Origin: Actinomycetales bacterium
GTDB taxonomy: Bacteria; Actinomycetota; Actinomycetes; Actinomycetales; Dermatophilaceae
Assembly (NCBI GenBank): GCA_016711095.1
Contig: JADJTP010000001.1
Location: forward strand, 558,001 to 622,000
DNA length: 64,000 nucleotides
Direction of reading: 5' to 3'
The position numbers and the translations under genes are program-made. Shown piece after piece: positions 9,019 through 18,088 of the stretch. The notes under the pieces were generated by a model that saw nothing but the letters and a program-made list of their open reading frames with translations, was not told the DNA's origin and did not search any database. The number at the start of each line of letters is the position of its first letter. Position 1 is the first letter of the stretch.

Positions 9019-10722
9019 TCAGAGGCCTGGGCGCTTGCCGATAGTGAACGCGACGGGCTTGGTCACCGAAGCGAAGAAGTCGTTGCCCTTGTCATCGACG
9101 ACGATAAAGGCGGGGAAGTCCTCCACCTCGATCCTCCACACCGCTTCCATACCGAGCTCCGGATACTCGAGAACCTCGACGCGCTTGATGCAGTCCTGGG
9201 CCAGTCGGGCGGCGGGGCCGCCGATCGAGCCGAGATAGAACCCTCCGTGCGCGGCGCACGCGTCGGTGACCTGTTGGCTGCGGTTGCCCTTGGCGAGCAT
9301 CACCATCGAGCCACCGGCGGCCTGGAACTGGTCGACGTAGGAGTCCATCCGCCCCGCCGTCGTGGGGCCGAAGGAGCCCGAGGCCATCCCGACGGGGGTC
9401 TTGGCCGGGCCCGCGTAGTAGACGGGGTGGTCCTTGAGGTACTGCGGCATCCCCTCGCCTGAGTCGAGGCGCTCCTTGATCTTGGCGTGGGCGATGTCAC
9501 GTGCGACCACGAGCGTTCCGGTGAGCGACAGCCGGGTCTTGACCGGGTGGCGGGTCAGCTCGGCGAGGATCTCGGGCATCGGGCGGGAGAGGTCGATCGC
9601 GACGACGTCATCGGAGGATTCGCTTGCGGTGGTCAGGGATTCGTCAGTCGGTTCGGGCAAGTAGTGGCCGGGCTCGAACTCGAGCTGTTCGATGAAGACC
9701 CCCTCCGGGGTGATCTTGCCGAGGCATTGCCGGTCGGCCGAACAGGAGATGGCGACCGCGACGGGCAACGACGCTCCGTGGCGGGGCAGGCGCACGACGC
9801 GTACGTCGTGGCAGAAGTACTTGCCGCCGAACTGGGCGCCGATGCCGAATTGCCGGGTCAGCTCGAGGACTTGCTCCTCCAGGGCGACGTCGCGGAACCC
9901 GTGACCGGTCATCGACCCGCTGGTGGGCAGCGAGTCGAGGTACTTGGTCGACGCGTATTTCGCTGTCTTGAGGGCGTATTCGGCCGACGTGCCGCCGATG
10001 ACGATGGCCAGGTGGTAGGGCGGGCAGGCCGCCGTGCCGAGTGAGCGGAGCTTCTCGTCGAGGAAACGCATGAGGGAGGCCTCGTTGAGGATCGCCTTGG
10101 TCTCCTGGTAGAGGTAGCTCTTGTTGGCCGAGCCGCCGCCCTTGGCAATGAAGAGGAACTTGTACGTGTCCTCGTGACCAGGCGCGGTGTCGGCATACAG
10201 CTCGATCTGGGCGGGCAGGTTGGAGCCGGTGTTGCGCTCGTCCCACATCGTCAGTGGGGCCATCTGCGAATAGCGCAGGTTGAGGCGCGTGTAGGCGTCG
10301 AACACCCCTCTGCTGAGTGCCATCTCGTCTGTCCCGGAGGTGAGGACCTGCTGGCCGCGCTTGCCCATGATGATCGCCGTGCCGGTGTCCTGGCACATCG
10401 GCAGCACGCCACCTGCGGCGATGTGGGCGTTCTTGAGCAGGTCGAGCGCCACGAACTTGTCGTTGTTGCTCGCCTCGGGGTCATCGAGGATCCGCTGAAG
10501 TTGCGACAGGTGGGCTGGGCGCAGATAGTGCGCGATGTCATGCATCGCGGTCTCGGTCAGCAGGCGCAGCGCCTCGTCGTCGACCTGCAGGAAGTGCCTG
10601 CCGCCTAGGGCACCTTCGCCGTCGAGGACGTGAACCCCCTCGGTGGTCAGCAGCCGCCACGGGGTGTCGTCGGCCCCGACTCGGCCGATCGGCAACATGT
10701 CCTCATACGCGAATTCGACCAT
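9019..10722 (-). CDS. Class I fumarate hydratase, iron-sulfur type
   Basis: Hydrates fumarate to L-malate in the TCA cycle. 567 residues, the length of the fused single-chain class I enzyme (alpha-like domain, then beta-like domain). Cysteines suited to ligate the [4Fe-4S] cluster are in VLPMCQDTGT, GGKYFCHDVRV and SCSADRQC. C-terminal beta domain includes MPQYLKDHPVYYAGPAKTP and GSFGPTTAGRMDSYVDQF. ATG 10722 (MVEFAYEDM) is preceded by GAGG; the open frame further upstream is unconserved. The neighbouring DUF4245-xseBA-ispH-ychF order is the usual actinobacterial context. Confidence 0.93.
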   Translation of the reverse strand: MVEFAYEDMLPIGRVGADDTPWRLLTTEGVHVLDGEGALGGRHFLQVDDEALRLLTETAMHDIAHYLRPAHLSQLQRILDDPEASNNDKFVALDLLKNAHIAAGGVLPMCQDTGTAIIMGKRGQQVLTSGTDEMALSRGVFDAYTRLNLRYSQMAPLTMWDERNTGSNLPAQIELYADTAPGHEDTYKFLFIAKGGGSANKSYLYQETKAILNEASLMRFLDEKLRSLGTAACPPYHLAIVIGGTSAEYALKTAKYASTKYLDSLPTSGSMTGHGFRDVALEEQVLELTRQFGIGAQFGGKYFCHDVRVVRLPRHGASLPVAVAISCSADRQCLGKITPEGVFIEQLEFEPGHYLPEPTDESLTTASESSDDVVAIDLSRPMPEILAELTRHPVKTRLSLTGTLVVARDIAHAKIKERLDSGEGMPQYLKDHPVYYAGPAKTPVGMASGSFGPTTAGRMDSYVDQFQAAGGSMVMLAKGNRSQQVTDACAAHGGFYLGSIGGPAARLAQDCIKRVEVLEYPELGMEAVWRIEVEDFPAFIVVDDKGNDFFASVTKPVAFTIGKRPGL

Positions 10723-10835
10723 CGTGCCCTCATTCCTCGTCGCGGCGGCGGCTCTATTTCGGCTCTGTCTCGGCGCAACCTCAAGCATATGAGGGCGCTC
10801 GGAGCCGAGGATGACGCCCGATCTCGGGATCGGAG

Positions 10836-11783
10836 TCAGCGGTCGAGTTCGTCATGGGTCGGGGCATAGGCCCCGGCGTGTCCGACGGTCACCCCGCTCG
10901 TGGCCAGGGCTCGGTCGATGCACGGACGCAGATCGTCGATCGTGGCGTGGGAGAGGCGCGCCCGGGCCTTCGGTCCACCGAGGTAGCCCGCGTCGAGCAA
11001 CCCCGAGATGAGTCCGGCCATGAACGAGTCCCCGGCACCCACCGTGTCGATGACGGTGGTGGCTCGGGACGGCACCGTTGTGACCTCACGGGCCGACTCG
11101 CCGGTTGCCGAGCTCACGGCATACACGGCGCCTTGGCCGCCTCGGGTGATGACGGCCAGAGCAGGACCGAGTGCCTCCCACTCGCGCAGGACGTCCGGCA
11201 GGAAGGCCCCGGGGTAGAGCCATTGGACGTCTTCGTCACTGGCTTTGACGACATCGGAGAGGGAGATGAGCTCCTCGACCCGCGCCCGGACCGCATCGGC
11301 GCTGCCCATGAGGGTGGGCCGCATGTTGGGGTCATAGGACACCGTGGAGTGCTTCCGCAGGGCACGGACCGCGTCGACGACCTGAGCGCCGCCGGGCTCG
11401 AGGGTCGCCGAGATACTCCCGGTGTGGACATGGCCCACGTTGCTCGTGTCGCCCAGCTCGGGCAAAGCCCAGGTGAGGTCGAAGCGATAGTTCGCCTGAC
11501 CGCGCGCGTCGATCGTGGCGTACGCGACGCTGGTTTCCTCGGCGCCGGTGCTGCCGTCGACGACACGCACTCCAGCGTCCGCGCAGCGTTGGGCGATCCG
11601 CTCGCCACGAGCGTCGAGACCGATCCAGGTTGCCAACGAGACCCCATGGCCAAGCGCACCCAGCCCGAAGGCGACGTTGGCTGGGCTGCCCCCGACGTGC
11701 TCGGCGACGACCACCCCGCCCTTGACCACGGCGTCGACGAGTGCTTCACCGAGGACAAGGACGTGACTGGCTTGAACGGTCAC
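10836..11783 (-). CDS. PfkB-family carbohydrate kinase (fructokinase-like)
   Basis: 315 residues, ribokinase/PfkB fold. N-terminal VLGEALVDAV and GGSPANVAFGLGALGHGVSLATWIG form the sugar-binding half; the C-terminal PfkB signature DTVGAGDSFMAGLISGLL (near residue 246) carries the catalytic Asp and anion hole. Sequence resembles bacterial fructokinases, but the substrate cannot be fixed from motifs. Start GTG 11783 with AGGAGG seven bases upstream, one of the clearest Shine-Dalgarno sites here. Transcribed toward the fumarase gene, 113 bases away. Confidence 0.88.
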   Translation of the reverse strand: MTVQASHVLVLGEALVDAVVKGGVVVAEHVGGSPANVAFGLGALGHGVSLATWIGLDARGERIAQRCADAGVRVVDGSTGAEETSVAYATIDARGQANYRFDLTWALPELGDTSNVGHVHTGSISATLEPGGAQVVDAVRALRKHSTVSYDPNMRPTLMGSADAVRARVEELISLSDVVKASDEDVQWLYPGAFLPDVLREWEALGPALAVITRGGQGAVYAVSSATGESAREVTTVPSRATTVIDTVGAGDSFMAGLISGLLDAGYLGGPKARARLSHATIDDLRPCIDRALATSGVTVGHAGAYAPTHDELDR

Positions 11784-11896
11784 CGGTGCCTCCTGGTGCG
11801 GTCGGGAAGCCCCAGCCTAGGGCGGGGCTCGTGCGCTGCGAGCGCGGGTGCTGGTCCCGGTTTGGTAGCGATTGGCGGTTCGGGGACGATGGTGGG

Positions 11897-12469
11897 ATGA
11901 GCCCCTCACCCGAGCCGACGACCGCGCCGCGCAGCCGCTACAGCATGGGCTCGGGAGCCAACATGGCGCGCTCCCTGTTTGTCGTGCTCCTGCTCATCGC
12001 CGGGCTCATCGCGATTGTCCCGCGGGTCGGTGAGGTGCGCCAGCCCGCGGTCGACGCGGCGTCGGTTGTCGCATATGCCGTCAAAGAGAGCGGCACGCCC
12101 CTGTTGTTCCCCGCTGACCTGCCCGCGGGATGGACGGCGACGAGCGCGCGGTTCTCGGCGTCGATCGACCGGCTGCCCACCTGGCAGGCCGGCTGGACGA
12201 CGCCGAGCGGCCAGTTCGTGAGCATCAAGCAAGCTCAGGGTGCGGGCGCGGGCTGGCTGAGGGTCGCAACCATCGACGCGACGGTGACCGGCACGGTCGA
12301 CGTCGGCGGGCGGACCTGGGAGGTCCGGACCGACGACCGGGGGCAGATCCACCTTGTCGCGCTGTCCGCTGACCGCATGACGACCGTCATCAGCTCGACG
12401 ACGCCGACGGACGCGCCGGAGTTGCGTACGTTTATCGAGCGGTTGACGCCGGCTGCCCCGGCGGGCTGA
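11897..12469 (+). CDS. DUF4245 family membrane-anchored protein
   Basis: 190 residues. Short cytoplasmic N-terminus, one membrane segment (ARSLFVVLLLIAGLIAIVP, about residues 24-42), then an extracytoplasmic domain with VDAASVVAYAVKESGTPLLFPADLPAGWTATSAR in pieces typical of DUF4245. Function unknown. In actinobacteria this gene normally sits near fumarase and xseB/xseA, as here. ATG 11897 chosen because the family begins just before the membrane segment; GGTGGG precedes it. Confidence 0.85.
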   Translation: MSPSPEPTTAPRSRYSMGSGANMARSLFVVLLLIAGLIAIVPRVGEVRQPAVDAASVVAYAVKESGTPLLFPADLPAGWTATSARFSASIDRLPTWQAGWTTPSGQFVSIKQAQGAGAGWLRVATIDATVTGTVDVGGRTWEVRTDDRGQIHLVALSADRMTTVISSTTPTDAPELRTFIERLTPAAPAG

Positions 12470-12484
12470 GCTCACGCCAGCGAG

Positions 12485-12739
12485 TCAGCTGTCCGCGTCA
12501 TCTCGGACCCGCAGGACCACCCCGGCGTCGGCCGCCTCGTCGATCGTGGCCTGAGCTCCGTCAAGGACGTCCGAGCAATGGGCCGCGAGCGCCTCGCCGC
12601 GCTGCCACATCGTCATGCTCTCCTGAAGCGGCACCTGACCCGCCTCCAAGCGGGCCACGATCCCGATGAGTTCGTCGCGCGCCTGCTCGTAGGTCAGGTC
12701 GGCGATGTCGGCCAACGGTTGGGGCGAGGTCGAGGACAC
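12485..12739 (-). CDS. xseB: Exodeoxyribonuclease VII small subunit
   Basis: 84 residues. LTYEQARDELIGIVARLEAGQVPLQESMTMWQRGEAL (read in two parts) is the conserved XseB helical hairpin. It partners XseA in the single-strand DNA exonuclease VII. It follows xseA in the same direction after 53 bases. Confidence 0.93.
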   Translation of the reverse strand: MSSTSPQPLADIADLTYEQARDELIGIVARLEAGQVPLQESMTMWQRGEALAAHCSDVLDGAQATIDEAADAGVVLRVRDDADS

Positions 12740-12792
12740 GAGGACTCCACGGCTAGGGATCGCTGCGAGCTCGGCAGCGCGTCCGCTCGAGG

Positions 12793-14076
12793 CTACCCGA
12801 CCACGGCCTCAAGGGCGCCGAGCACTCGAGCCCCGAAGTCGCCGTGCGCGACGAGCACCCGCAGCACCTCGTCGGCCTCCACCTCCGCGCGGTCGTGGAC
12901 GATGCGGCCGTCGAGATGGCTGACGACGGCATACCCGCGGTCGAGGGTCGACTGAGGCGAGAAGGCGCGCACCTGCGCACGCAGGTGGACGACACGATCA
13001 CTTTCACGCTCGAGTCGCCCGACAAGCCGGTCCCTTCCCCGGGCGCGCAGCGCGATGATCTGGCGGCGGTGCGGGGTGAGCAGGGCGAGCGGGTCGGTCA
13101 TGACGGCGCGGGTGCGATGGGCCAGCAGCAGGCGGCGCTCGCCGTCGAGCCGGTGGGTGAGGGCGCGGCGGGAGCGGGCGGTGAGTCCATCGAGGCGTTC
13201 GCGCTCGGCGGCGGCGTCGGGGACGACGAGCTTGGCTGCGTCGGTCGGCGTCGAGGCCCGCACGTCGGCGACGAAGTCGAGCAGCGGGGTGTCGACGTCG
13301 TGACCGATCGCCGACACGATCGGCGTCGTGGCCGCCGCGACCGCGCGCAGCAGGGTCTCGTTGCTGAAGGGCAGCAACTCCTCGGCGGCGCCGCCGCCCC
13401 GGGCGATGACGATGACGTCGATGGCACGGTCGGTGTCGAGGGCGCGGACTGCTGCCGTGACTTCCAGTGCGGCCGCCGGCCCTTGGACGGCGACCTGCCT
13501 GATGTCGAAGACCACGGCCGGCCAACGGCGGCGGGCGTTTTCGATGACGTCACGCTCGGCGGCGCTGTCGCGGCCGGTGATCAGACCGACCCGACGTGGG
13601 ATGAAGGGGAGGCGGCGCTTGCGCGCCGGGTCGAAGAGGCCCTCGGCGGCGAGTCGCTGCTTGAGGATCTCGAGACGGGCAAGCAGGTCGCCGACGCCGA
13701 CGGGCCGGATCTGACGGCCGTCCAGGAGCAGGCTGCCGCGGCGGGTCCAGAAGACCGGTTTGGCCTGCACGACGACACGCGCCCCTTCGACCAGCGGGGC
13801 GCCCATCGCGTTGAGGGCGTTGACCTTGATGGTCACCGAGAGCGACATGTCGACCTCGGGATCGCGCAGGGTGAGGTAAGCCGTCGGCCCACGCCGCTGC
13901 AGCTGGACGACCTGGCCTTCGACCCACAGCGCCGACATCTTCTCGACGTAGTCGGTGATCTTGAGGCTGAGCACACGGACCGGCCACGGCGACTCGGCGC
14001 TCGTGTCGGCGGCCCTCTCGGGCAAGTCAGACCCGCCCGGAGCCCGGGACGGCGGGGGGGTGGGCGGCATACTCAT
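12793..14076 (-). CDS. xseA: Exodeoxyribonuclease VII large subunit
   Basis: 427 residues. N-terminal OB-fold (VRVLSLKITDYVEKMSALWVEG), then the catalytic region with PRRVGLITGRDSAAERD and DVIVIARGGGAAEELLPFSNE, SAIGHDVDTPLLDFVAD, and a coiled-coil C-terminal arm. The chosen start, ATG 14076, has a TAGAGT -10 box ending seven bases upstream and no Shine-Dalgarno, which suggests a leaderless mRNA. ATG 14070 is an alternative. Confidence 0.95.
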   Translation of the reverse strand: MSMPPTPPPSRAPGGSDLPERAADTSAESPWPVRVLSLKITDYVEKMSALWVEGQVVQLQRRGPTAYLTLRDPEVDMSLSVTIKVNALNAMGAPLVEGARVVVQAKPVFWTRRGSLLLDGRQIRPVGVGDLLARLEILKQRLAAEGLFDPARKRRLPFIPRRVGLITGRDSAAERDVIENARRRWPAVVFDIRQVAVQGPAAALEVTAAVRALDTDRAIDVIVIARGGGAAEELLPFSNETLLRAVAAATTPIVSAIGHDVDTPLLDFVADVRASTPTDAAKLVVPDAAAERERLDGLTARSRRALTHRLDGERRLLLAHRTRAVMTDPLALLTPHRRQIIALRARGRDRLVGRLERESDRVVHLRAQVRAFSPQSTLDRGYAVVSHLDGRIVHDRAEVEADEVLRVLVAHGDFGARVLGALEAVVG

Positions 14077-14083
14077 GGCTCGG

Positions 14084-14089
14084 ACTCTA
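14084..14089 (-). promoter_or_regulatory. -10 box of xseA (leaderless)
   Basis: TAGAGT on the minus strand, separated from ATG 14076 by seven bases. One of a set of TANNNT boxes at this spacing in the window. Confidence 0.55.
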
Positions 14090-14108
14090 GGACCTGCGCC
14101 CGGCGCCG

Positions 14109-15515
14109 CTACTGGCGCTGACCCCGCGAGTCCCAGACGAGGGTGGCCGCGCTGACCGGCGCAACGGGGGAGCCGGCGGTGGCGCCGGTCACGTCGACGA
14201 CGTAGGCGCCCGGGGCGAGGTCCTCGAACGAGGCCCGGGCCAGGCCGTCCTGAAGCCGCAGGACTTGCGTGGTGCCGCTGCCGCGAGCGCCGCCGGCCGG
14301 CGTCACCGTCGCGTGCAGCCCGGGACGGTTAGCGGGGTCGACGGCGACCACGATCTGCAGCGCCTCGCCGGCCGAGATGAGCTCGGGCACGCTGACCGAC
14401 AACGGGACCTGCACGCCGCCCTTGATGACGACCGGTTCTGCCCGGAGGATTCCCTCGAGCTCGTCGAGGGCTGCAGCGTTGCGCTGGAGATTGCCGTGGT
14501 TGTCGGGCACGTGCCGCAGCGTGTTGCTCGTCAACGCAACGCCCTTGGGCACCGCGGCAACGAGTGGCACGGTGGCGTCGCCGCGATAGTCCTTCTCGCC
14601 ATAGCCCTCGATCAGCTCGACGCTGCCGTCGACGAGGCGCATCGTCGACGAGGTCGGCTGGTTGGTGCCGAGAATGGCGTGCAAACGTTCGCTCGCCCGC
14701 GCATCGGCCGCCTCGGCGACCTCCAACTCTCGGTGGAAGGCCAGCCCATCGCTGGCCATGACCGTGTCGACGCCCGGCAACTTCGCCGGGTCGAGGTGCA
14801 CGGGCTCGGTGCTGCCCGGCTCGACGACGCAGGCGTAAGACGGCAGCAGTTGATGCAACGACGGCAACGAGCGAGCGAGGTCCGTCACCAGGCCCCGAAG
14901 GGGCCCGAGCTTGCCGGGGGCGCCGTTGACGAGTTGGTCGACAGCGTTCATCGACCCCCGTTGCGGCGTCCCGAAGGTGACGATCTCGCCGACATGATCG
15001 CCACCGTGGGCCGCGGCATACCGGCGGGCGACGAGCCCACCCATCGAGTGGCAGGCGAAGTGAACCTTGGCGTCGGCATGCCGGCCGCCCTGATCGCGCC
15101 AGCGCCCCAGCTCGCGCTCAATGAGGGGTGCCATCCAGGCAGCGGTGTATCGGTTGGACAGCCGCCAGTCGTATGGCATCTCCAGCAGGTTGCCGGGGGA
15201 GTCGGCGCTCGGACGCCGATAGCCGAGCGATTCCAACCTGGCCACCAGCGGGCCGTAGCCCTTGATCGGCGTCCACAGCCCGGGGACGGCATGGACGTCG
15301 TCGATGAGCTCACGCGCCTCGACCCCGTCTCCCGGATGCTCGTCGCCGAGTCCCGTCGGCAGGGTGAGCGAGCGCAGACTTCCGCCAAGGGTGAACAGTG
15401 CGTTCAGGATGGCGCCGGCTGACGGTTTCCAGATCGGCCGACCGTCGCGGTACAGCGTCGAGCCGGTGATGCCGGGCAGGACGACGACGAGGTCGGTCGG
15501 GGTGCGGTCGGTCAT
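14109..15515 (-). CDS. LCAT-like alpha/beta-hydrolase (lipase/acyltransferase fold)
   Basis: 468 residues. Starts with DLVVVLPGITGSTLYRDG, the typical opening of lecithin:cholesterol acyltransferase-like hydrolases. The nucleophile elbow is CHSMGGLVARRYAAAHGG (Ser near residue 157), an acidic residue is in YRGDATVP (near 310) and a histidine in VPDNHGNLQ (near 337), completing a plausible triad. The last 100 residues are a beta-rich domain (SVSVPELISAGEALQIVVAV) of unknown role. No signal peptide, so probably cytoplasmic. ATG 15515 has AGGAGGA upstream. It sits between xseA and ispH, genes usually adjacent, so it is likely an insertion in this lineage. Substrate unknown. Confidence 0.75.
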   Translation of the reverse strand: MTDRTPTDLVVVLPGITGSTLYRDGRPIWKPSAGAILNALFTLGGSLRSLTLPTGLGDEHPGDGVEARELIDDVHAVPGLWTPIKGYGPLVARLESLGYRRPSADSPGNLLEMPYDWRLSNRYTAAWMAPLIERELGRWRDQGGRHADAKVHFACHSMGGLVARRYAAAHGGDHVGEIVTFGTPQRGSMNAVDQLVNGAPGKLGPLRGLVTDLARSLPSLHQLLPSYACVVEPGSTEPVHLDPAKLPGVDTVMASDGLAFHRELEVAEAADARASERLHAILGTNQPTSSTMRLVDGSVELIEGYGEKDYRGDATVPLVAAVPKGVALTSNTLRHVPDNHGNLQRNAAALDELEGILRAEPVVIKGGVQVPLSVSVPELISAGEALQIVVAVDPANRPGLHATVTPAGGARGSGTTQVLRLQDGLARASFEDLAPGAYVVDVTGATAGSPVAPVSAATLVWDSRGQRQ

Positions 15516-15528
15516 GGGTGCAAGTCCT

Positions 15529-15558
15529 CCTGGGGGAGCCGGAAGTGGCTCCCTCAGG
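15529..15558. promoter_or_regulatory. 12-bp hairpin next to the ribosome binding site of the LCAT-like gene
   Basis: CCTGGGGGAGCC and GGCTCCCTCAGG pair with one mismatch around GGAAGT. On the minus strand the foot of the stem overlaps the AGGAGGA Shine-Dalgarno sequence (about 15524-15531), so it could modulate translation, or act as an operator in this divergent promoter region. Confidence 0.45.
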
Positions 15559-15690
15559 ATGGCGGCAGGGGCGCCACCACGGGGTGTTTCGCCGCAATCT
15601 CGACGACCAGCGCGAGCATTCCGGGTGGCCGGTCACGAGGTTAGTTCGTGAGCGAGGGTCATCGCCTCGGCTGGCCCTCGAAGGGCGACG

Positions 15691-15696
15691 TAGCAT
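15691..15696 (+). promoter_or_regulatory. -10 box of ispH (leaderless)
   Basis: TAGCAT, seven bases before ATG 15704; no Shine-Dalgarno sequence between them. Confidence 0.55.
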
Positions 15697-15703
15697 TGAG
15701 CCC

Positions 15704-16744
15704 ATGCCGACGCCCGCCGAGACCCGTGCCGCGCCCAGGGGGAAGCGAGTGCTGCTGGCGGCACCGCGGGGCTATTGCGCGGGCGTCGACCGGGCCGTCG
15801 TGACGGTCGAACAGGCCTTGGACCTTTACGGCCCGCCGGTCTACGTCCGGAAGGAGATCGTCCACAACAAGCACGTCGTCGACACTCTCCGGCGGCGAGG
15901 AGCAGTATTCGTCGACGAGACCGACGAGGTGCCCCACGGTGCGACGGTGATCTTCTCGGCGCACGGGGTGGCGCCGATCGTCCACGATGAGGCGGCTGCT
16001 CGATCGCTCAAGACGATCGACGCGACCTGCCCGCTGGTGACCAAGGTGCACCGCGAAGCGGTGCGCTTTGCCAAGGACGACTTCGACATCCTGCTCATCG
16101 GGCATGAGGGTCACGAGGAGGTCGTCGGCACGTCGGGTGAGGCGCCAGAGCACATCACGATCGTCGACGGCCCGACTTCGGTCGCCGCAGTCACGGTCCG
16201 CGACCCTGAGAAGGTCGTGTGGCTCTCACAGACGACGCTGTCGGTGGACGAGACCCTCGAGACGGTGGCTAGGCTGCGCGAGCGTTTCCCTGCGCTGCAG
16301 GACCCGCCCAGCGACGACATCTGCTACGCCACCCAGAATCGCCAACTGGCCGTCAAACAGATGGCGCGCGAGACCGATCTCATGATCGTCGTCGGCTCGC
16401 GCAACTCCTCCAACTCGGTGCGCCTGGTCGAGGTCGCTCTCGAGCACGGCGCCGGCGCCGGCTATCTCGTCGACTATGCCGCGGAGATCGATCCGGCCTG
16501 GCTCGACGGTGTGACCACGGTCGGGGTGACCTCGGGGGCGAGCGTGCCCGAGATCCTCGTGCGCGACGTGCTCGACTATCTCGCCGAGCGCGGCTACCAC
16601 GACGTCCAGGCGGTCGTTGCCGCTCAGGAGACGCTGCTGTTCTCCTTGCCCACCGAGCTGCGCCGCGACATCAAGGCTGCCTCGGGGGTCGAGGCCGTCG
16701 AGATGAGCCACGGCGGCACCCGAGGCCGAAGCACCGTGGACTGA
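15704..16744 (+). CDS. ispH: 4-hydroxy-3-methylbut-2-enyl diphosphate reductase
   Basis: Last enzyme of the MEP isoprenoid pathway, an iron-sulfur protein giving IPP and DMAPP. 346 residues. The three cluster cysteines are in PRGYCAGVDRAV (near residue 26), IDATCPLVTKVH (near 110) and DICYATQNRQLA (near 206). Other hallmarks: IFSAHGVAP, GHEGHEEVVGT, VGSRNSSNSVRL. ATG 15704 chosen because of the -10 box just upstream and start of homology. Confidence 0.96.
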   Translation: MPTPAETRAAPRGKRVLLAAPRGYCAGVDRAVVTVEQALDLYGPPVYVRKEIVHNKHVVDTLRRRGAVFVDETDEVPHGATVIFSAHGVAPIVHDEAAARSLKTIDATCPLVTKVHREAVRFAKDDFDILLIGHEGHEEVVGTSGEAPEHITIVDGPTSVAAVTVRDPEKVVWLSQTTLSVDETLETVARLRERFPALQDPPSDDICYATQNRQLAVKQMARETDLMIVVGSRNSSNSVRLVEVALEHGAGAGYLVDYAAEIDPAWLDGVTTVGVTSGASVPEILVRDVLDYLAERGYHDVQAVVAAQETLLFSLPTELRRDIKAASGVEAVEMSHGGTRGRSTVD

Positions 16745-16812
16745 CCGGAAGCGATACCCGCGTCGAGGTGACCGGCCCGTGGTGCCGCATCGCACCCAGT
16801 CAAGAGGCGAGC

Positions 16813-18012
16813 TCAGCCCGCCTCGAGGTGACCCGCCCGTCGCGCAGGGAGGTCGTCGACGAGCTGAGGACGGCCGACCTGCTCGTCGAGCGCGACGATG
16901 AGCTCGACGGCGGTCAGAGGCCGCGGAGCAGTGTCGATCGGTGTCGGCGCGGGGACGCTGTCGGCGCTCGCCAACCCCAGCTCCTGCATCCGTCGTGCGG
17001 TGACCAGCACGCGGCTTTCCATCGAGCCCAAGAGCGCGTTGTAGGCCTCCACCGAGCGCCGCAAGGTCGCCCCCAACGTCTCGGTATGCCGCCCGACCGC
17101 GCCGATGCGCGTATAGAGGTCGCGTCCGAGGGCCAGCAGTTCGCTCGCTCCCTGCGTCAGGGAGTCCTGCCGCCAGGCCAGCGCGACCGTGCGCAACAGT
17201 GCGAACAAGGTCGCCGGAGAAGCGAGCACGACAGATCTGGCGAGAGCGTGCTCGTGCAACTGGGGATCGGCACCGAGGGCTGCAGCAAGCAGCGCCTCTC
17301 CTGGCACGAAACACACGACCAGTTCCGGAGATGTGGAAAGTGCCGTCCAATAGCCCTTGGCTGCCAGGGCGTCGACATGCCCCCGCAAGGCGCGGGCGTG
17401 CGCCCGCAGGTGAGCCTGTCGTTCGGCGGCGGTGAGCCCGTCTGCCTGGGCGTCCAGGAAGTCGGTCATCGGCACCTTGGCGTCGATGGCCAGGTGCTTG
17501 TCGCCGGGGAGTTGGACGACGACGTCGGGGCGCACCGTCGCGCCGTGCTCGTTGCGCCCCGTCCACTGGCTCTGGAAGTCACACCGCGCCAGCAGGCCCG
17601 ACAGCTCGAGCACCCGCCGAAGGGTCACCTCTCCCCACGAGCCGCGGACATTGGCGGAGGCGAGCGACCCGACGAGGGAGGCGGTCTGATCACGCAACCC
17701 GTCGGTGCTGGACTGCACCCGAGCCAGCTCCAGAGCGACCCGCGAGAACTGCTCTCCCCGGTCTCGTTCCAGGGTATGCACCTGGGCGGCCACTCGGTCC
17801 AGGCTCGCGGCCAGCGGAGCCACCAACGCCGAGGCCTCCGCGTCGGCCGACAGCATGGACTCTAGATCGAGCACCCGCTCGCGCAAGACGTCCCGTTCGA
17901 CCGAGGCGCCGGCCAGGCGGGCGGCATACCTGCTGCGCACGGCGAGGACGGCGAAAGCCGCGCCCAGCACCGTGCCAGCCAGGGCCCAGAGGAACAGCTC
18001 AGAAAGGTCCAT
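16813..18012 (-). CDS. rmuC: RmuC-family DNA recombination protein
   Basis: 399 residues. One N-terminal membrane segment (LFLWALAGTVLGAAFAVLAV), a coiled-coil region (about 35-115), then the conserved RmuC nuclease-like domain: VRGSWGEVTLRRVLELSGL, VRPDVVVQLPGDKHLAIDAKVP, VVCFVPGEALLAAAL. RmuC limits DNA rearrangements at inverted repeats. ATG 18012 places the membrane helix at the N-terminus; the longer frame upstream is unconserved. Tail to tail with ispH. Confidence 0.88.
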   Translation of the reverse strand: MDLSELFLWALAGTVLGAAFAVLAVRSRYAARLAGASVERDVLRERVLDLESMLSADAEASALVAPLAASLDRVAAQVHTLERDRGEQFSRVALELARVQSSTDGLRDQTASLVGSLASANVRGSWGEVTLRRVLELSGLLARCDFQSQWTGRNEHGATVRPDVVVQLPGDKHLAIDAKVPMTDFLDAQADGLTAAERQAHLRAHARALRGHVDALAAKGYWTALSTSPELVVCFVPGEALLAAALGADPQLHEHALARSVVLASPATLFALLRTVALAWRQDSLTQGASELLALGRDLYTRIGAVGRHTETLGATLRRSVEAYNALLGSMESRVLVTARRMQELGLASADSVPAPTPIDTAPRPLTAVELIVALDEQVGRPQLVDDLPARRAGHLEAG

Positions 18013-18088
18013 GCGCTGACCATCCCATCGGCCACCGACAGAGCCATCGTCGCACCCATCTCGTCGGCCGGCTGACAGACTGACGACC

